A DNA stretch of 64,000 bases, taken from the NCBI GenBank assembly GCA_910575445.1, contig CAJTFW010000001.1, positions 372,001 through 436,000 on the forward strand. The letters are read 5' to 3'. The notes below the pieces were generated by a model, which saw nothing but the letters and a program-made list of their open reading frames with translations, was not told the DNA's origin and did not search any database. The position numbers and the translations under genes were made by a program. Below, piece after piece: positions 53,875 through 62,927 of this stretch (position 1 is the first letter of the stretch; every line of letters begins with the position of its first letter). The DNA is from Lachnospiraceae bacterium (lineage in GTDB: Bacteria; Bacillota; Clostridia; Lachnospirales; Lachnospiraceae).

Positions 53875-54315
53875 ATGTTCCCGTTCATTGCCTACATTTT
53901 TACCATCCATTGGGCTATTGGATTAATAAATGTGGTTGCATCAGTCACTGAGGATGTTAGAGAAATAGTGACAGAATATGTTGGCAAATATGAATTCTAT
54001 CACCTTTTTGAAACACCGAATTTGCACTGGTTGAGTAACAGGCTGGATGGGAATGGATATAAGATATGTTTTATGGCAGAATATTTTCTTCCCGATATTA
54101 ATAATCTTCGTCCAATCTCCTGCGATTATAAGATACGGGTTCTTGAACAACAAGATTTTGAAAAGTTATATTTGCCAGAATGGAGCAACGCCCTTTGCAA
54201 GGATAGAAAACATTTGGATTTACTCGGTATTGGGGCATATGAAGATGAGAAATTAAATTTCTTCCTTCATAAAGAAAAATGGTGCGCACAGGAAAATGGG
54301 GCTGTCGGGAAATAG
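53875..54315 (+). pseudogene. truncated GNAT acetyltransferase
   Basis: The region from about residue 15 (GLINVVASVTEDVREIVTEY to EWSNALCKDRKHLDLLGIGAY) corresponds to the N-terminal part of a two-domain GNAT protein. The acetyl-CoA binding half is missing: similarity ends near 54255 (LNFFLHKEKW) and the frame closes. The beginning also lacks a ribosome site. It is a broken gene. Confidence 0.6.
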
Positions 54316-54407
54316 ATAGCCCCCTTGTGTACCACTCTGTATGTACGGTGGTTATTCAAATTTCTTTTGGCTTCTATCCTACAAGCAGAAATTTGTAATA
54401 TTAGTTC

Positions 54408-55034
54408 TCATTTCTCAAAAACTACAAAACCACATTCGTAAGGATGGTCGCAATACACACTTTCTTGTTTATCAGTGCGGTATAGCATACTTTTCAGTAT
54501 AATTAGAAAATCTCCACCACCCGATAGAATCATGTATTCAGCCAGAATAAATAGCAGTAATTGATTTGTCATTACAGAAACCACTGCTGTTCCACCGCCT
54601 AAAACTAATGTAGGCATAGCAGTTCCCAGCAAATATTGCCACTTTTCCAACGGTTCGGAGCAAGTACAGTATGGAGAAAAACTACTCCAAATAAATCCAA
54701 AATCAATCGAATGAAAATGATTCTTTGCAAAAAACCCCCAAGTGACGCCATGTATTAATTCATGTAAAATAGTTAGAGGAATAAAAAGAAACGCCGCTAC
54801 GACAAATCCCAAAGAAATCTCCCCTAAATCAAAACCATTCACATTATAGTAAAACAAAAATGTTAAAGCTATAAATGGCAGCATACTCAAAGGTCCTAAA
54901 AAATTCGCTTGTCGAATATTGATAGTCATATTCTTAATTTTATATCCTTTTTGCTGCATTTCAGAGCTTATTTTTTCAAAGTCATTTTTACGTTTCAATT
55001 CTTTTTCTGTTAATTTCCTTTTATTGTTATCCAT
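54408..55034 (-). CDS. DUF3267 membrane metalloprotease-like protein
   Basis: A 208-residue membrane protein with four predicted helices. HELIHG (about residue 105) is a zinc-protease-type motif as in DUF3267, with a further Asp/His-containing block. ATG at 55034 follows GGAGGAATTATCT. Function unknown; the family is found near regulators in Firmicutes. Neighbours give no clear clue. Confidence 0.75.
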   Translation of the reverse strand: MDNNKRKLTEKELKRKNDFEKISSEMQQKGYKIKNMTINIRQANFLGPLSMLPFIALTFLFYYNVNGFDLGEISLGFVVAAFLFIPLTILHELIHGVTWGFFAKNHFHSIDFGFIWSSFSPYCTCSEPLEKWQYLLGTAMPTLVLGGGTAVVSVMTNQLLLFILAEYMILSGGGDFLIILKSMLYRTDKQESVYCDHPYECGFVVFEK

Positions 55035-55049
55035 AGATAATTCCTCCAA

Positions 55050-55208
55050 ATTTGAATTTAACGCTTTTTTAGTTCGGCAATAGCACCATAATGTAAAATA
55101 TCAAATTCATTAGGCGCAATATGTTCAAGGAGTGTTCTATGCTCTTATTCCTACATAGAAATTAGCGAAGCACCAATTCCACGACACGCACCACTCCACA
55201 GGGCTTAG
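55050..55208. other. short gap with a broken C-terminal remnant
   Basis: On the minus strand HRTLLEHIAPNEFDILHYGAIAELKKR ends with a stop near 55057, without a start, and looks like the tail of a lost gene. Apart from this the stretch holds a small hairpin at 55199-55217 overlapping the stop of the next gene. Confidence 0.4.
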
Positions 55209-55928
55209 TTAAAGCCCTTTCATCATACGTGTGGACATCAGGCAGGTTTCACCGTTTGTAAAATGGATGATTCGGTTTTTGGCATCCACTTCTTTTATAT
55301 TATTTTTATTTACCAGAAAGGAACGATGGCAACGCACAAAGTTATTGTCTAATGTGCTGGCTAGTTCTTTTATGGTGCTGAAAAATTCGATTTGGCGGTC
55401 TTTTGCATGAAGAATCACTTTATGGATGTTAGTAGAAGTTTCAAAAAAGAGAATATCATTGTAATCTATACTGATTTTTCGTCCGCCAACTTGGGTAGTG
55501 TAGACTTTATGCGTCTTATTGGTCTGAAGAGTATAGCGCTCCATTGCATGGAGCAGACATTCTCTAATCTTTACTTTTGCTTCGGCAGGATTGTCTTTTA
55601 ATACAAAGTCCATAGCTTCCACCCGATACTGAAAGGTCATATAGCTTAATTCAGAATGTGCAGTTATAAAGATAATAAAGCCGCGGGGGTCAAACAGTCG
55701 GATCTGTTGTGCCAGTTTCATTCCGTTCATGCTGCTGTTTAGGTCAATATCAAGAAAATAAATACCTGTGTTTTGACTAATTTTAACCTTTTCCAGCAGT
55801 ATATAGGGGTCTTTGGTATCCAAAACAAGCTGCATATCCAGTTCTTCTATCAGCACGATATTTTGAATCGTTTGTACAATCATTTGCCGCTGTGCGCTGT
55901 GATCTTCGCACACAAAGATATTTAGCAT
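55209..55928 (-). CDS. AgrA-like response regulator (LytTR)
   Basis: A 239-residue protein: receiver domain (acidic Glu8/Asp9, phosphorylated Asp60 in IYFLDIDL) and C-terminal LytTR DNA-binding domain (about residues 135-235, with FVRCHRSFLVNKNNI). It belongs to the AgrA/ComE type that binds direct repeats. It follows the kinase gene by 6 bp. The GGAGTGATATG site supports the start. No target operon except perhaps the divergent small gene is known. Confidence 0.9.
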   Translation of the reverse strand: MLNIFVCEDHSAQRQMIVQTIQNIVLIEELDMQLVLDTKDPYILLEKVKISQNTGIYFLDIDLNSSMNGMKLAQQIRLFDPRGFIIFITAHSELSYMTFQYRVEAMDFVLKDNPAEAKVKIRECLLHAMERYTLQTNKTHKVYTTQVGGRKISIDYNDILFFETSTNIHKVILHAKDRQIEFFSTIKELASTLDNNFVRCHRSFLVNKNNIKEVDAKNRIIHFTNGETCLMSTRMMKGL

Positions 55929-55934
55929 TTCATA

Positions 55935-57239
55935 TCACTCCTTTCCCACAGCCAGTTCCATATGCTGCATAAAACAACCGCATTGCATAGTTGTCTCTAA
56001 CAGCACATTGTCATAGGAGCTGATGATTTTCTGGGCGTTAGAAAGCCCGATTCCCTGATGTCCCGTCTTTGTACTAAAGCCTTTTTGTTTTAATCTGTGC
56101 AGTAAAAGGCCATTATCCCGAAAATAATTGCTTATAATAATTGCCACCCCAATTTGATGCTGAATGATATTTAAGCCTATTTGTGGCTGTGTTGTCTCTA
56201 GTGTGGCTTCAATCGCATTGTCTAAAAAGATTCCCAGTATTCTGGCAAGATCTACCGTGTCTATTACAAAACTATCCACCCGTTCAGGAATATCAATCGT
56301 GACATCAATCCCTGACTCATGGGCATAGATCATTTTGGCACAGAGCAGACTTTTGATTTCCAAAACACCAATGTTACTAAGCTGGTTTAGCTTATAATCC
56401 CCCTGGTCAATTAGATTCTTTGTCGGGAAGATTTTATTTTCAAAAAATTTCTTTAATTCTTCCATATTGCCATTTTCAATATAGCCAGATAAAGAGAGCA
56501 AAATGTTAATATAATCATGCTTAAAGGAGCGCAGACTGTTATACATGGCTTCTAGATTGTGTGTATAGTCCTGTAAATCCTGTAAGGCTTTTTGTTTGGC
56601 TTCTGTCTGTATTTGTTCCAGATAAGAATGGCGCATGGCCAGAAGCAGAAAAAGCATAACCAGCAGATACCCTGAAATATGTAAGACATTATTATATATC
56701 ATTTTGGCAATGGAGCCATTTTGTCCCGGAATCAAATTGTCGAACAGATAGATAGTGATAAGAAGAACTAATGCAGCGTCAATAAGATACCACATCTGTA
56801 AAAGACGTAAAATACCTTTGCCTGAGAGTAGTAACTTCTTAAGCAGTCTGCCTAAAAACAGCGTAATAAAATAAAACAGCAGAATATGAACTATCCTGAC
56901 AACAAAAGAAATAGATGGCTGATTTATAAAAGATAGGGGAATCAGCGTATGCAGAAAAATTGTTAAAAAATTATCTATTACAACAGTAAGTATGCATCCA
57001 ATCATGCCCATACCAACATTTTGGGATGCACTCTCTTGGTAAGCAACCAATCCATAGATACAAACTGCTAAAAGAATACCAAACAGACCATAGGGAATAC
57101 AGGAAAAAAGTGTTACAGGTGTTCCAGAAAGTAACAGCAGCATATAAAGCGCTAGAAACGCTTTTAAACTCATACGTTTGGGCCATACATTACGAATGGC
57201 AAGGGAAAGCTGAAAAAAAGACAGTAACATTTCAGGCAA
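55935..57239 (-). CDS. AgrC-like sensor histidine kinase (GHKL)
   Basis: A 434-residue membrane kinase with about six helices in the first 205 residues, then a dimerisation helix with the His241 (SFKHDYINIL) and a GHKL ATPase domain (FLDNAIEATLE and HQGIGLSNAQKI). This is the AgrC type, which senses cyclic or linear peptides. No agrB-type processing protease or classical agrD is next to it. A 63-residue membrane peptide gene is divergent. Confidence 0.88.
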   Translation of the reverse strand: MPEMLLSFFQLSLAIRNVWPKRMSLKAFLALYMLLLLSGTPVTLFSCIPYGLFGILLAVCIYGLVAYQESASQNVGMGMIGCILTVVIDNFLTIFLHTLIPLSFINQPSISFVVRIVHILLFYFITLFLGRLLKKLLLSGKGILRLLQMWYLIDAALVLLITIYLFDNLIPGQNGSIAKMIYNNVLHISGYLLVMLFLLLAMRHSYLEQIQTEAKQKALQDLQDYTHNLEAMYNSLRSFKHDYINILLSLSGYIENGNMEELKKFFENKIFPTKNLIDQGDYKLNQLSNIGVLEIKSLLCAKMIYAHESGIDVTIDIPERVDSFVIDTVDLARILGIFLDNAIEATLETTQPQIGLNIIQHQIGVAIIISNYFRDNGLLLHRLKQKGFSTKTGHQGIGLSNAQKIISSYDNVLLETTMQCGCFMQHMELAVGKE

Positions 57240-57299
57240 TTCGTCCTTTCAAAGTTTGCTTCTTTAATTATACTGTATGTGTTTTTTCGTATCAAGCAT

Positions 57300-57412
57300 T
57301 GCTTTGCAAAAATGATGAATAAATGCGTGCTTTGTAAAAAAAAGTGCACTTATTTATAGAATAGCGCATTTTATGACTGTTTTGAAAGAATGGTTGTTTT
57401 CTCTGGTATACT
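57300..57412 (+). promoter_or_regulatory. control region of the 63-residue peptide gene and Agr-like genes
   Basis: A 15-bp near-identical repeat TGCTTTG(C/T)AAAAA(T/A) occurs at 57300-57314 and 57328-57342, 28 bp apart. Further GCACTT/GCATTT-type repeats follow at 57346 and 57366. A promoter -35 TTGAAA (57382-57387), 19-bp spacer and TATACT (57407-57412) leads to the small gene. The repeats are candidates for LytTR binding. Confidence 0.5.
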
Positions 57413-57457
57413 ATCTTCTGATAAATACATAGTTATTTTGGAAGGAGATAGAAAAGT

Positions 57458-57649
57458 ATGAAGCATTTTTTAAAAGGAGTTGCTGCAATAGTAATTACAA
57501 TGAGTATTTCCATCGCAATTAATATATTTTGCAATATAAATGGTATTTCAGTAAATGAAAGTATGTCAACGTTAGTAACTACGATGTTTGCTGTGCTGCT
57601 TTATCAGGTATTGATTCGCAATGAAAAAGATAAAGATAACAAGGAATGA
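57458..57649 (+). CDS. 63-residue membrane peptide next to the Agr-like system
   Basis: A small protein with two hydrophobic segments (about residues 5-27 and 36-53) separated by the polar NINGISVNESM, and a charged tail (NEKDKDNKE). It follows GGAAGGAG, an excellent site, 35 bp after a promoter. It is divergent from the AgrC-like kinase. It lacks the cysteine/C-terminal pattern of AgrD, so it is not a normal AgrD; it could be a signal precursor, a partner of the kinase or a toxin-like peptide. Function unknown. Confidence 0.7.
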   Translation: MKHFLKGVAAIVITMSISIAINIFCNINGISVNESMSTLVTTMFAVLLYQVLIRNEKDKDNKE

Positions 57650-57655
57650 AAAAAG

Positions 57656-59443
57656 TTATCTGGATAAGACGGCTTTTGTAATCTCTGCTGCCTTGCTTCC
57701 AGTAGCGTTAGCATCGCTTTGAATATGGGTGGCAAAGAAGTAGGTATTATCAGGAACTTCTAAAAAACCAATAAACCATCCATTGATATCCTGTCCATCT
57801 ACACATCCGGTTCCGGTTTTTCCATAGAAGTTTTTGTCTTCAGAGGAAAATAAACAGATGGAATCTTTGATAGCATCTATATTTTCGGGGGCAAAGGCAA
57901 AGGCAAAGGTATTGTGATAGAGCGCTATCAGAAGCTCTACTTGCTCTATGGGAGAGATTTTCAGGGAGGATTGCAGCCAGTAGGAGGAAGGGTCTGCGTA
58001 TATGTTCTGATTTCCATATCCGATGTTTCTGATATAGTTCTGAATGGTAGGCAGGCCCATCTGCCTGTCCAGCTCTTGAAAATACCAGTTGACAGAGGAT
58101 TGCATAGCAGAATATAGATTTTGATTTTTATTCCAGGCTTCAAATGGATAATTGCATCCATTCCATGCCATATAAGAAGCATCTGGCGTGATAATGCCTT
58201 CTTCTAATCCAAACAACGCATCATATATCTTATAGGTGGAGTTTGGAGCTGTCCGCAGTGTGGCTTGCTCCATATGATAGACACTCCACCTGTCTTCTTT
58301 TAAATCATAGAGAACAAAACTGCCTTCGTATCCACGAAAATAGGAAGATAAATCGATTGTGAAGATTTTGTCAGAGTCTATATCCCACAAATATTGGTTC
58401 TGACAGGCGGCGTAGGTAGAAAGCATTGGAAGTAGTATTAAGAGAAGAACACCTATAAGAACAAAAGCGATAGAACCTTTTATTTTTGCAAAAATAGAAG
58501 GTTTTTTATAGTGAGAAATATGGATAATTCTTCGCTGTATCTGTTTTAGATTTCCACTGATACCAGCAGCAAAAGGAAAGGACATAAAGGAGATTTTCTC
58601 TGCAAAATTGATAAGAGTATATCCATAATCTGGATACTCACTTTCAGGAAGAAGCTGCAAAACAGAAGCGTCACAGGCAATCTCTCTGTCATCTTTCATC
58701 TCTTTTAGTGCAAACCATACCAGAGGATTACACCAGTAGAGTATACCAATAAGAGTCATAAAGAGATTAGACAGTGCATCTTTGTGTCTGTAATGTTGTA
58801 ATTCATGTAACAATATATACCGTATCTTTGCCGCATGAAAATCCGATATCAGGTGAATGGGAAGATAAATACGGGGGTTATATAATCCAACAATGATGGG
58901 AGATTTTAAAAAGGCAGTGCTGTAGATAGGAATCTCTTTTTTTATCTTTATTTCTTTTAAACAGTTATTGTATATAATACGTACAGCTTTATTTTGTAAA
59001 GGAAGTGCAGATTTTTGAATGGTATTTAGGCGAATTCTGGAATAGATAACCAATAAAAGCATAGCCATTATGCCAGTTAGCCATATGCTGCACAATAGAA
59101 ATCCAACCATAGATGGTGTTTGCGTGCTGACAGAGAGCGCAAAGTCATTGAGCTGTCTGGTGGTGCCAGATATAGTTGGTGCTATCGCTGGACTGGCAAT
59201 TCTCTCTAAGTCTTCAGAGAGCGTATTTCTCCATGTGCCAAACCATGCAAAAAGCCGAGAAAATGCAACCAGATGGAAAGGGATAAATGGAACGCTAAGA
59301 AGTCCAAGAAATAAGAACCACAGATGATAGTGCATTTGGCTGGTCAGATAGTTTCTGAACATATGTTTGATTGCGAAAAAGATGCCAGCTATTATACAGA
59401 TAAAAATATTACATAGGAAAAAATGTATTCCAAAATCTGCCAT
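57656..59443 (-). CDS. blaR1: BlaR1-type beta-lactam sensor/antirepressor
   Basis: A 595-residue protein. The membrane protease part (four helices, zinc HELQH at 213-217) is followed after a helix at about 323-345 by a penicillin-binding sensor domain with all motifs: Ser402-Thr-Tyr-Lys405, Ser450-Val-Asn452 and Lys542-Thr-Gly544. Acylation of Ser402 by a beta-lactam would activate the protease against BlaI. It is 1 bp after blaI. No beta-lactamase or PBP gene is in the window. Confidence 0.93.
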   Translation of the reverse strand: MADFGIHFFLCNIFICIIAGIFFAIKHMFRNYLTSQMHYHLWFLFLGLLSVPFIPFHLVAFSRLFAWFGTWRNTLSEDLERIASPAIAPTISGTTRQLNDFALSVSTQTPSMVGFLLCSIWLTGIMAMLLLVIYSRIRLNTIQKSALPLQNKAVRIIYNNCLKEIKIKKEIPIYSTAFLKSPIIVGLYNPRIYLPIHLISDFHAAKIRYILLHELQHYRHKDALSNLFMTLIGILYWCNPLVWFALKEMKDDREIACDASVLQLLPESEYPDYGYTLINFAEKISFMSFPFAAGISGNLKQIQRRIIHISHYKKPSIFAKIKGSIAFVLIGVLLLILLPMLSTYAACQNQYLWDIDSDKIFTIDLSSYFRGYEGSFVLYDLKEDRWSVYHMEQATLRTAPNSTYKIYDALFGLEEGIITPDASYMAWNGCNYPFEAWNKNQNLYSAMQSSVNWYFQELDRQMGLPTIQNYIRNIGYGNQNIYADPSSYWLQSSLKISPIEQVELLIALYHNTFAFAFAPENIDAIKDSICLFSSEDKNFYGKTGTGCVDGQDINGWFIGFLEVPDNTYFFATHIQSDANATGSKAAEITKAVLSR

Positions 59444-59444
59444 A

Positions 59445-59831
59445 TTAGTTCCTCCTGTCTTTAGAATCTTTTAGGAGAAGGGAGCGAAGTGACGCTATCT
59501 CTGATTCGGAGAGTTTGTCTTCTTCGATATAGGCAGAAAGCATGGAAAGAATATTTCCATTATAATAACGTTCTAAAAAAGAATGGCTTTTTTGTCCAAT
59601 ATATTCTTTTTCCGCTATCAAAGGTGTATAGATAAATACCCTGCTTTGCTTTTCATAGGCAAGCACTCCTTTGGTAACAAGCCGTTTTATCAAAGTCTGT
59701 ATCGTCTTTGGGCTCCAGCTTGTCGTCTGGGTTAATCGCTTTGTGATTTCGCTGGTACTAATTGGCGCGTGTTTCCATATAATTTTCATCACTTCAAATT
59801 CTGCTTCTGAAATCTGTGGCAATGCTTTCAT
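59445..59831 (-). CDS. blaI: BlaI-family repressor
   Basis: A 128-residue winged-helix repressor (ISEAEFEVMKIIWKHAPIS; TSWSPKTIQTLIKRLVTKGVL) with the usual C-terminal dimer part. It is co-transcribed with blaR1 from a consensus promoter holding a TACA-N2-TGTA operator. Autoregulated; further targets are not seen in this window. Confidence 0.93.
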   Translation of the reverse strand: MKALPQISEAEFEVMKIIWKHAPISTSEITKRLTQTTSWSPKTIQTLIKRLVTKGVLAYEKQSRVFIYTPLIAEKEYIGQKSHSFLERYYNGNILSMLSAYIEEDKLSESEIASLRSLLLKDSKDRRN

Positions 59832-59854
59832 CTTAGTATCTCCCTTTTAAATCT

Positions 59855-59897
59855 TACAAGTGTAGTATATTATAGTGCGAAAATAAAGGGATGTCAA
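59855..59897 (-). promoter_or_regulatory. promoter and operator of blaI-blaR1
   Basis: On the minus strand TTGACA (59892-59897), a 17-bp spacer and TATAAT (59869-59874): perfect consensus. TACA-AG-TGTA at 59855-59864 lies at the transcription start and matches the core of BlaI operators. Confidence 0.85.
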
Positions 59898-59901
59898 TTT
59901 T

Positions 59902-61125
59902 TTAGGAAAATTTTCTCTCAGAAAGAGGATACTCTACAAAAAACGTATTGATATTGTGGTTGCTTTCCACCCATATTTTTCCTTTGTGTCGTAGAACAAT
60001 ACTCTTGGCAATAGATAGTCCAAGGCCAAAGCTTCCAGTTCGACTTCTTGCTTGGTCTGCTCGATAAAACCGTTTAAAAAGATGTTGTAAATCTTTTGTA
60101 GATATTTCTTTCCCCTCATTAGCAACTGTTAACAGACAATGTCCTTTGCCACGCTTATGTAAAGATACCCAGGTGTTTCCTTTTTCACAGGAATATTTCG
60201 TGGCATTATCTAGAAGAATATCTAAAACTTGCCGCAGTTGAGAAGCGTCACCATTTATCATAATATGTTCTGTGATATCTGTCTGCAATGTGAGACTTTT
60301 TTCAAAGAATACAGGCTCAAATGGAAGGATTGCATCAGAAATAATCTGACTGAAATTGACAGAGGAGAAGATGGTATTTGACTGGATGCTGTCAGTGCGG
60401 GCAAGCTCTAACATCTGCTCTAGTAGACTACGCATTTGTTTTGACATAACTAAGATGCTTGAAGAAAGTGTGATATGATTTCTTTTGTCATAATCTGGAT
60501 TTAGTAAAAGCTCTGCATTTGTCATAATAACCGTCAGCGGTGTTTTCAATTCATGGGATGCATCAGCAATAAAACGACGTTGTTGTTCCCATGCTTTATC
60601 AACGGGCCTTACGACCCAACTGGCCAGTAAAAAACTGATAACAAGAAAAATCACGAAACAAATCAGTCCAATAAATATACAGTTTCGCAACAAATGGTTC
60701 AAAGTTGCCTGCTCACTAGAGATATCCGCATAGACAAGAACCTGACTAAGAGGAGTAGGTAATCGGTAATAGCGAAGATTATATGCTTTTATAATACCGG
60801 TACGAGAAGAATCGGAAAAAGTGGCATCTACCAGATTTTTTAAAAAATTTTCGTCCGAAAGTTCGTAATATCCACCTCCTGTTGCAATTACTTCTCCTTG
60901 TGTGTTGATTTGGAGTATAAAATAGGGAAGACGTACGTCATCTGACAATTCACTTGGAACACGCTGCAAAAATGGATTTATAGCAATGTTTTGCAGCATA
61001 TGGACACTGTTGTTTTCTATGTTTATTTTTGTGAAAAAATATATCATAGACATGATAATACAGAGCATAATTGTAATAATGCTCATAGTAATCCATATAA
61101 ATTTATAGCGGAGTTTTTTAGTCAT
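59902..61125 (-). CDS. sensor histidine kinase
   Basis: A 407-residue kinase with two membrane helices (about 8-31 and 149-170), an extracytoplasmic domain between them, a DHp helix with His191 (ASHELKTP) and an HATPase domain ending GLGLSIAKSIV. It partners the OmpR-type regulator, with which it overlaps by 8 bp. It ends just after blaI and is in the same direction, but blaI has its own promoter. It may sense an antibiotic or envelope stress, in line with the transporter opposite. Confidence 0.9.
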   Translation of the reverse strand: MTKKLRYKFIWITMSIITIMLCIIMSMIYFFTKINIENNSVHMLQNIAINPFLQRVPSELSDDVRLPYFILQINTQGEVIATGGGYYELSDENFLKNLVDATFSDSSRTGIIKAYNLRYYRLPTPLSQVLVYADISSEQATLNHLLRNCIFIGLICFVIFLVISFLLASWVVRPVDKAWEQQRRFIADASHELKTPLTVIMTNAELLLNPDYDKRNHITLSSSILVMSKQMRSLLEQMLELARTDSIQSNTIFSSVNFSQIISDAILPFEPVFFEKSLTLQTDITEHIMINGDASQLRQVLDILLDNATKYSCEKGNTWVSLHKRGKGHCLLTVANEGKEISTKDLQHLFKRFYRADQARSRTGSFGLGLSIAKSIVLRHKGKIWVESNHNINTFFVEYPLSERKFS

Positions 61126-61798
61126 GTTTATCTACCTCTAGATGATATCCCATTCTGCGGATGGCTTCAATACGGATATTAGAACCAATACTAGCCAATT
61201 TCTTGCGCAAAAATCCCACATAGACTTCCACATGATTTTCCACTGCGTCAGAGTCATATCCCCATACTTTTGCCAGAATGGTTTCTTTGGAGAGATTGCG
61301 GCTGCCTGATTGCAAAAGGAACCGCATAATATCAAATTCCTTTGCAGAAAGGCGGACACTGTTTTCTTTACAGCACAGCAAGCCGGAGGATAAATCCAAA
61401 GAAGTGTTGCCATAAGTAATTTCATCCACTTGTGCGCCCTGACGACGCAGCAGGGCATTGATGCAGGCTAGCAGCTCTCTTGTGTCAAAGGGCTTGGTCA
61501 GATAATAATCGGCACCTGCATTTAAGCCTGTAATTCTATCCTCTAATTCGGATTTGGCAGTCAGCATTAAAATAGGTATTCCACATTTTATAGAACGAAC
61601 TTTTCGTGCCACTTCATAGCCACTAATTCCGGGCATCATCACATCTAAGATTAAAAGGTCATAAATTCCAAGCTTTGCATATTCTTTGCCAGTTTCCCCA
61701 TCATAGGCAACTTCAACGTCAAAACCTTTTCCTTCCAATAATATTCGTATGGAATCTGCCAGCAGTTTTTCATCTTCCACTACAAGTATTTTCATCAT
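61118..61798 (-). CDS. OmpR-family response regulator
   Basis: A 226-residue regulator with receiver domain (Glu8/Asp9, Asp52 in LILDVMMPG, Lys102 in LTKPFDTRE) and winged-helix C-terminus (ENHVEVYVGFLRKKL). It precedes and overlaps the kinase gene. TTTCAG direct repeats in the upstream region face both its own promoter and that of the divergent ABC operon, so both are likely targets. Ribosome site AGGAGAAAAT. Confidence 0.92.
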   Translation of the reverse strand: MMKILVVEDEKLLADSIRILLEGKGFDVEVAYDGETGKEYAKLGIYDLLILDVMMPGISGYEVARKVRSIKCGIPILMLTAKSELEDRITGLNAGADYYLTKPFDTRELLACINALLRRQGAQVDEITYGNTSLDLSSGLLCCKENSVRLSAKEFDIMRFLLQSGSRNLSKETILAKVWGYDSDAVENHVEVYVGFLRKKLASIGSNIRIEAIRRMGYHLEVDKHD

Positions 61799-61815
61799 AT
61801 TTTCTCCTGTTTTTT

Positions 61816-61898
61816 ATTATAGTACATTTTTATGCTGAAATGAAGCTGAAAAGAAAGGACAATTTTTTAAAATCTTGTTTTTTTCAGTGTGGTTTCAG
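61816..61898. promoter_or_regulatory. paired TTTCAG repeats facing both directions
   Basis: On the minus strand TTTCAGC occurs twice 11 bp apart (61834-61840 and 61845-61851 as GCTGAAA), just before a TATAAT (61816-61821). On the plus strand TTTCAG occurs twice 11 bp apart (61882-61887 and 61893-61898), before the ABC genes. This is a classical OmpR/PhoB dimer-site layout for both transcription units. Confidence 0.75.
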
Positions 61899-61946
61899 TA
61901 ATAGATGCTACGATAGCAGATAGAAAAGAGAATGAGGAGGAGCAAA

Positions 61947-62927
61947 ATGATAAGCGTTGAGCATTTGACAAAACGTTACGGAGAATTTACAGCTGTAGAT
62001 GATTTGTCCTTTGAGATTCAGGAAGGGCATGTATATGGGTTTTTAGGGCCCAATGGAGCAGGTAAGTCGACCACTATGAATATCATGACTGGATGCTTAT
62101 CTGCCACAGAAGGCCGGGTAAGGATTGATGGATATGATATTTTTGAAGAACCTAACAAGGCCAAAAGGCTGTTGGGTTATCTTCCAGAACAGCCACCGCT
62201 TTACATGAATGAGACTGCTTTGGAGTATTTAAAATTTGTAGGAGAGGCAAAGGGACTTAAAGGAAGAGAACTGACAAGTCAGATAGAAAACGTGATACAA
62301 CAGACTAGGTTAGAGGGGATGGAACATCGGTTAATATCAAAACTTTCCAAGGGATATCGGCAGCGGGTGGGGATTGCTCAGGCATTATTAGGAGACCCCA
62401 AGATTATTATTTTAGATGAGCCTACGGTGGGGTTAGATCCCATTCAGATTATTGAGATAAGAGAACTGATTCAACAGCTTGGCCAGGAACATACCGTTAT
62501 CTTGAGTTCTCATATTCTGTCAGAAGTACAGACAATCTGTGAAAAAGTACTGATTATTGCCAAAGGGAAGCTGGTGGCATTTGATGCGCCGGAAAATCTG
62601 GAAAAACTATTTCTGGCATCTCATAATGTCTCTTTTATTACAGAAGCAAAAACCGATGATATAGATGAGATTCTAGAAGGAATGAGTGAAGTCTCAGATT
62701 GGCAGATGAAAATCTTGGAAGATGGAAATATCCAAGTAGATGTACAAATTGAATTTGGAGAAGTGGCAGATGTCTGTCGCAATCTTTTTTTTGCTTTTGC
62801 CAACAAAAAGAAAGCGCTTTTAGAGTTGGTATCTAAGAAAGCTAATCTGGAAGATGTGTTTATTGAACTGACAGAGAGTGAGATATCAGAGCATAAAACA
62901 ACAAAAAGTGAGGTGGAAGACGAATGA
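61947..62927 (+). CDS. ABC transporter ATP-binding protein, GldA/CcmA type
   Basis: A 326-residue ATPase: Walker A GPNGAGKST, signature LSKGYRQR, Walker B IIILDEPTVGLDP, then a C-terminal extension of about 100 residues typical of exporters of the GldA type. ATG at 61947 follows GAGGAGG. It overlaps the permease gene by 4 bp (ATGA). The two-component system opposite likely controls it. Confidence 0.9.
   Translation: MISVEHLTKRYGEFTAVDDLSFEIQEGHVYGFLGPNGAGKSTTMNIMTGCLSATEGRVRIDGYDIFEEPNKAKRLLGYLPEQPPLYMNETALEYLKFVGEAKGLKGRELTSQIENVIQQTRLEGMEHRLISKLSKGYRQRVGIAQALLGDPKIIILDEPTVGLDPIQIIEIRELIQQLGQEHTVILSSHILSEVQTICEKVLIIAKGKLVAFDAPENLEKLFLASHNVSFITEAKTDDIDEILEGMSEVSDWQMKILEDGNIQVDVQIEFGEVADVCRNLFFAFANKKKALLELVSKKANLEDVFIELTESEISEHKTTKSEVEDE

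Noticed and set aside
57026-57322. 98-codon plus-strand frame across the agrC-like start
   Set aside because: It overlaps the kinase coding region and its promoter region; no ribosome site.
55209-57649. A complete agrBDCA quorum-sensing locus
   Set aside because: No AgrB-like protease and no AgrD with a conserved Cys and acidic tail are present; only the kinase, regulator and an unrelated small peptide.
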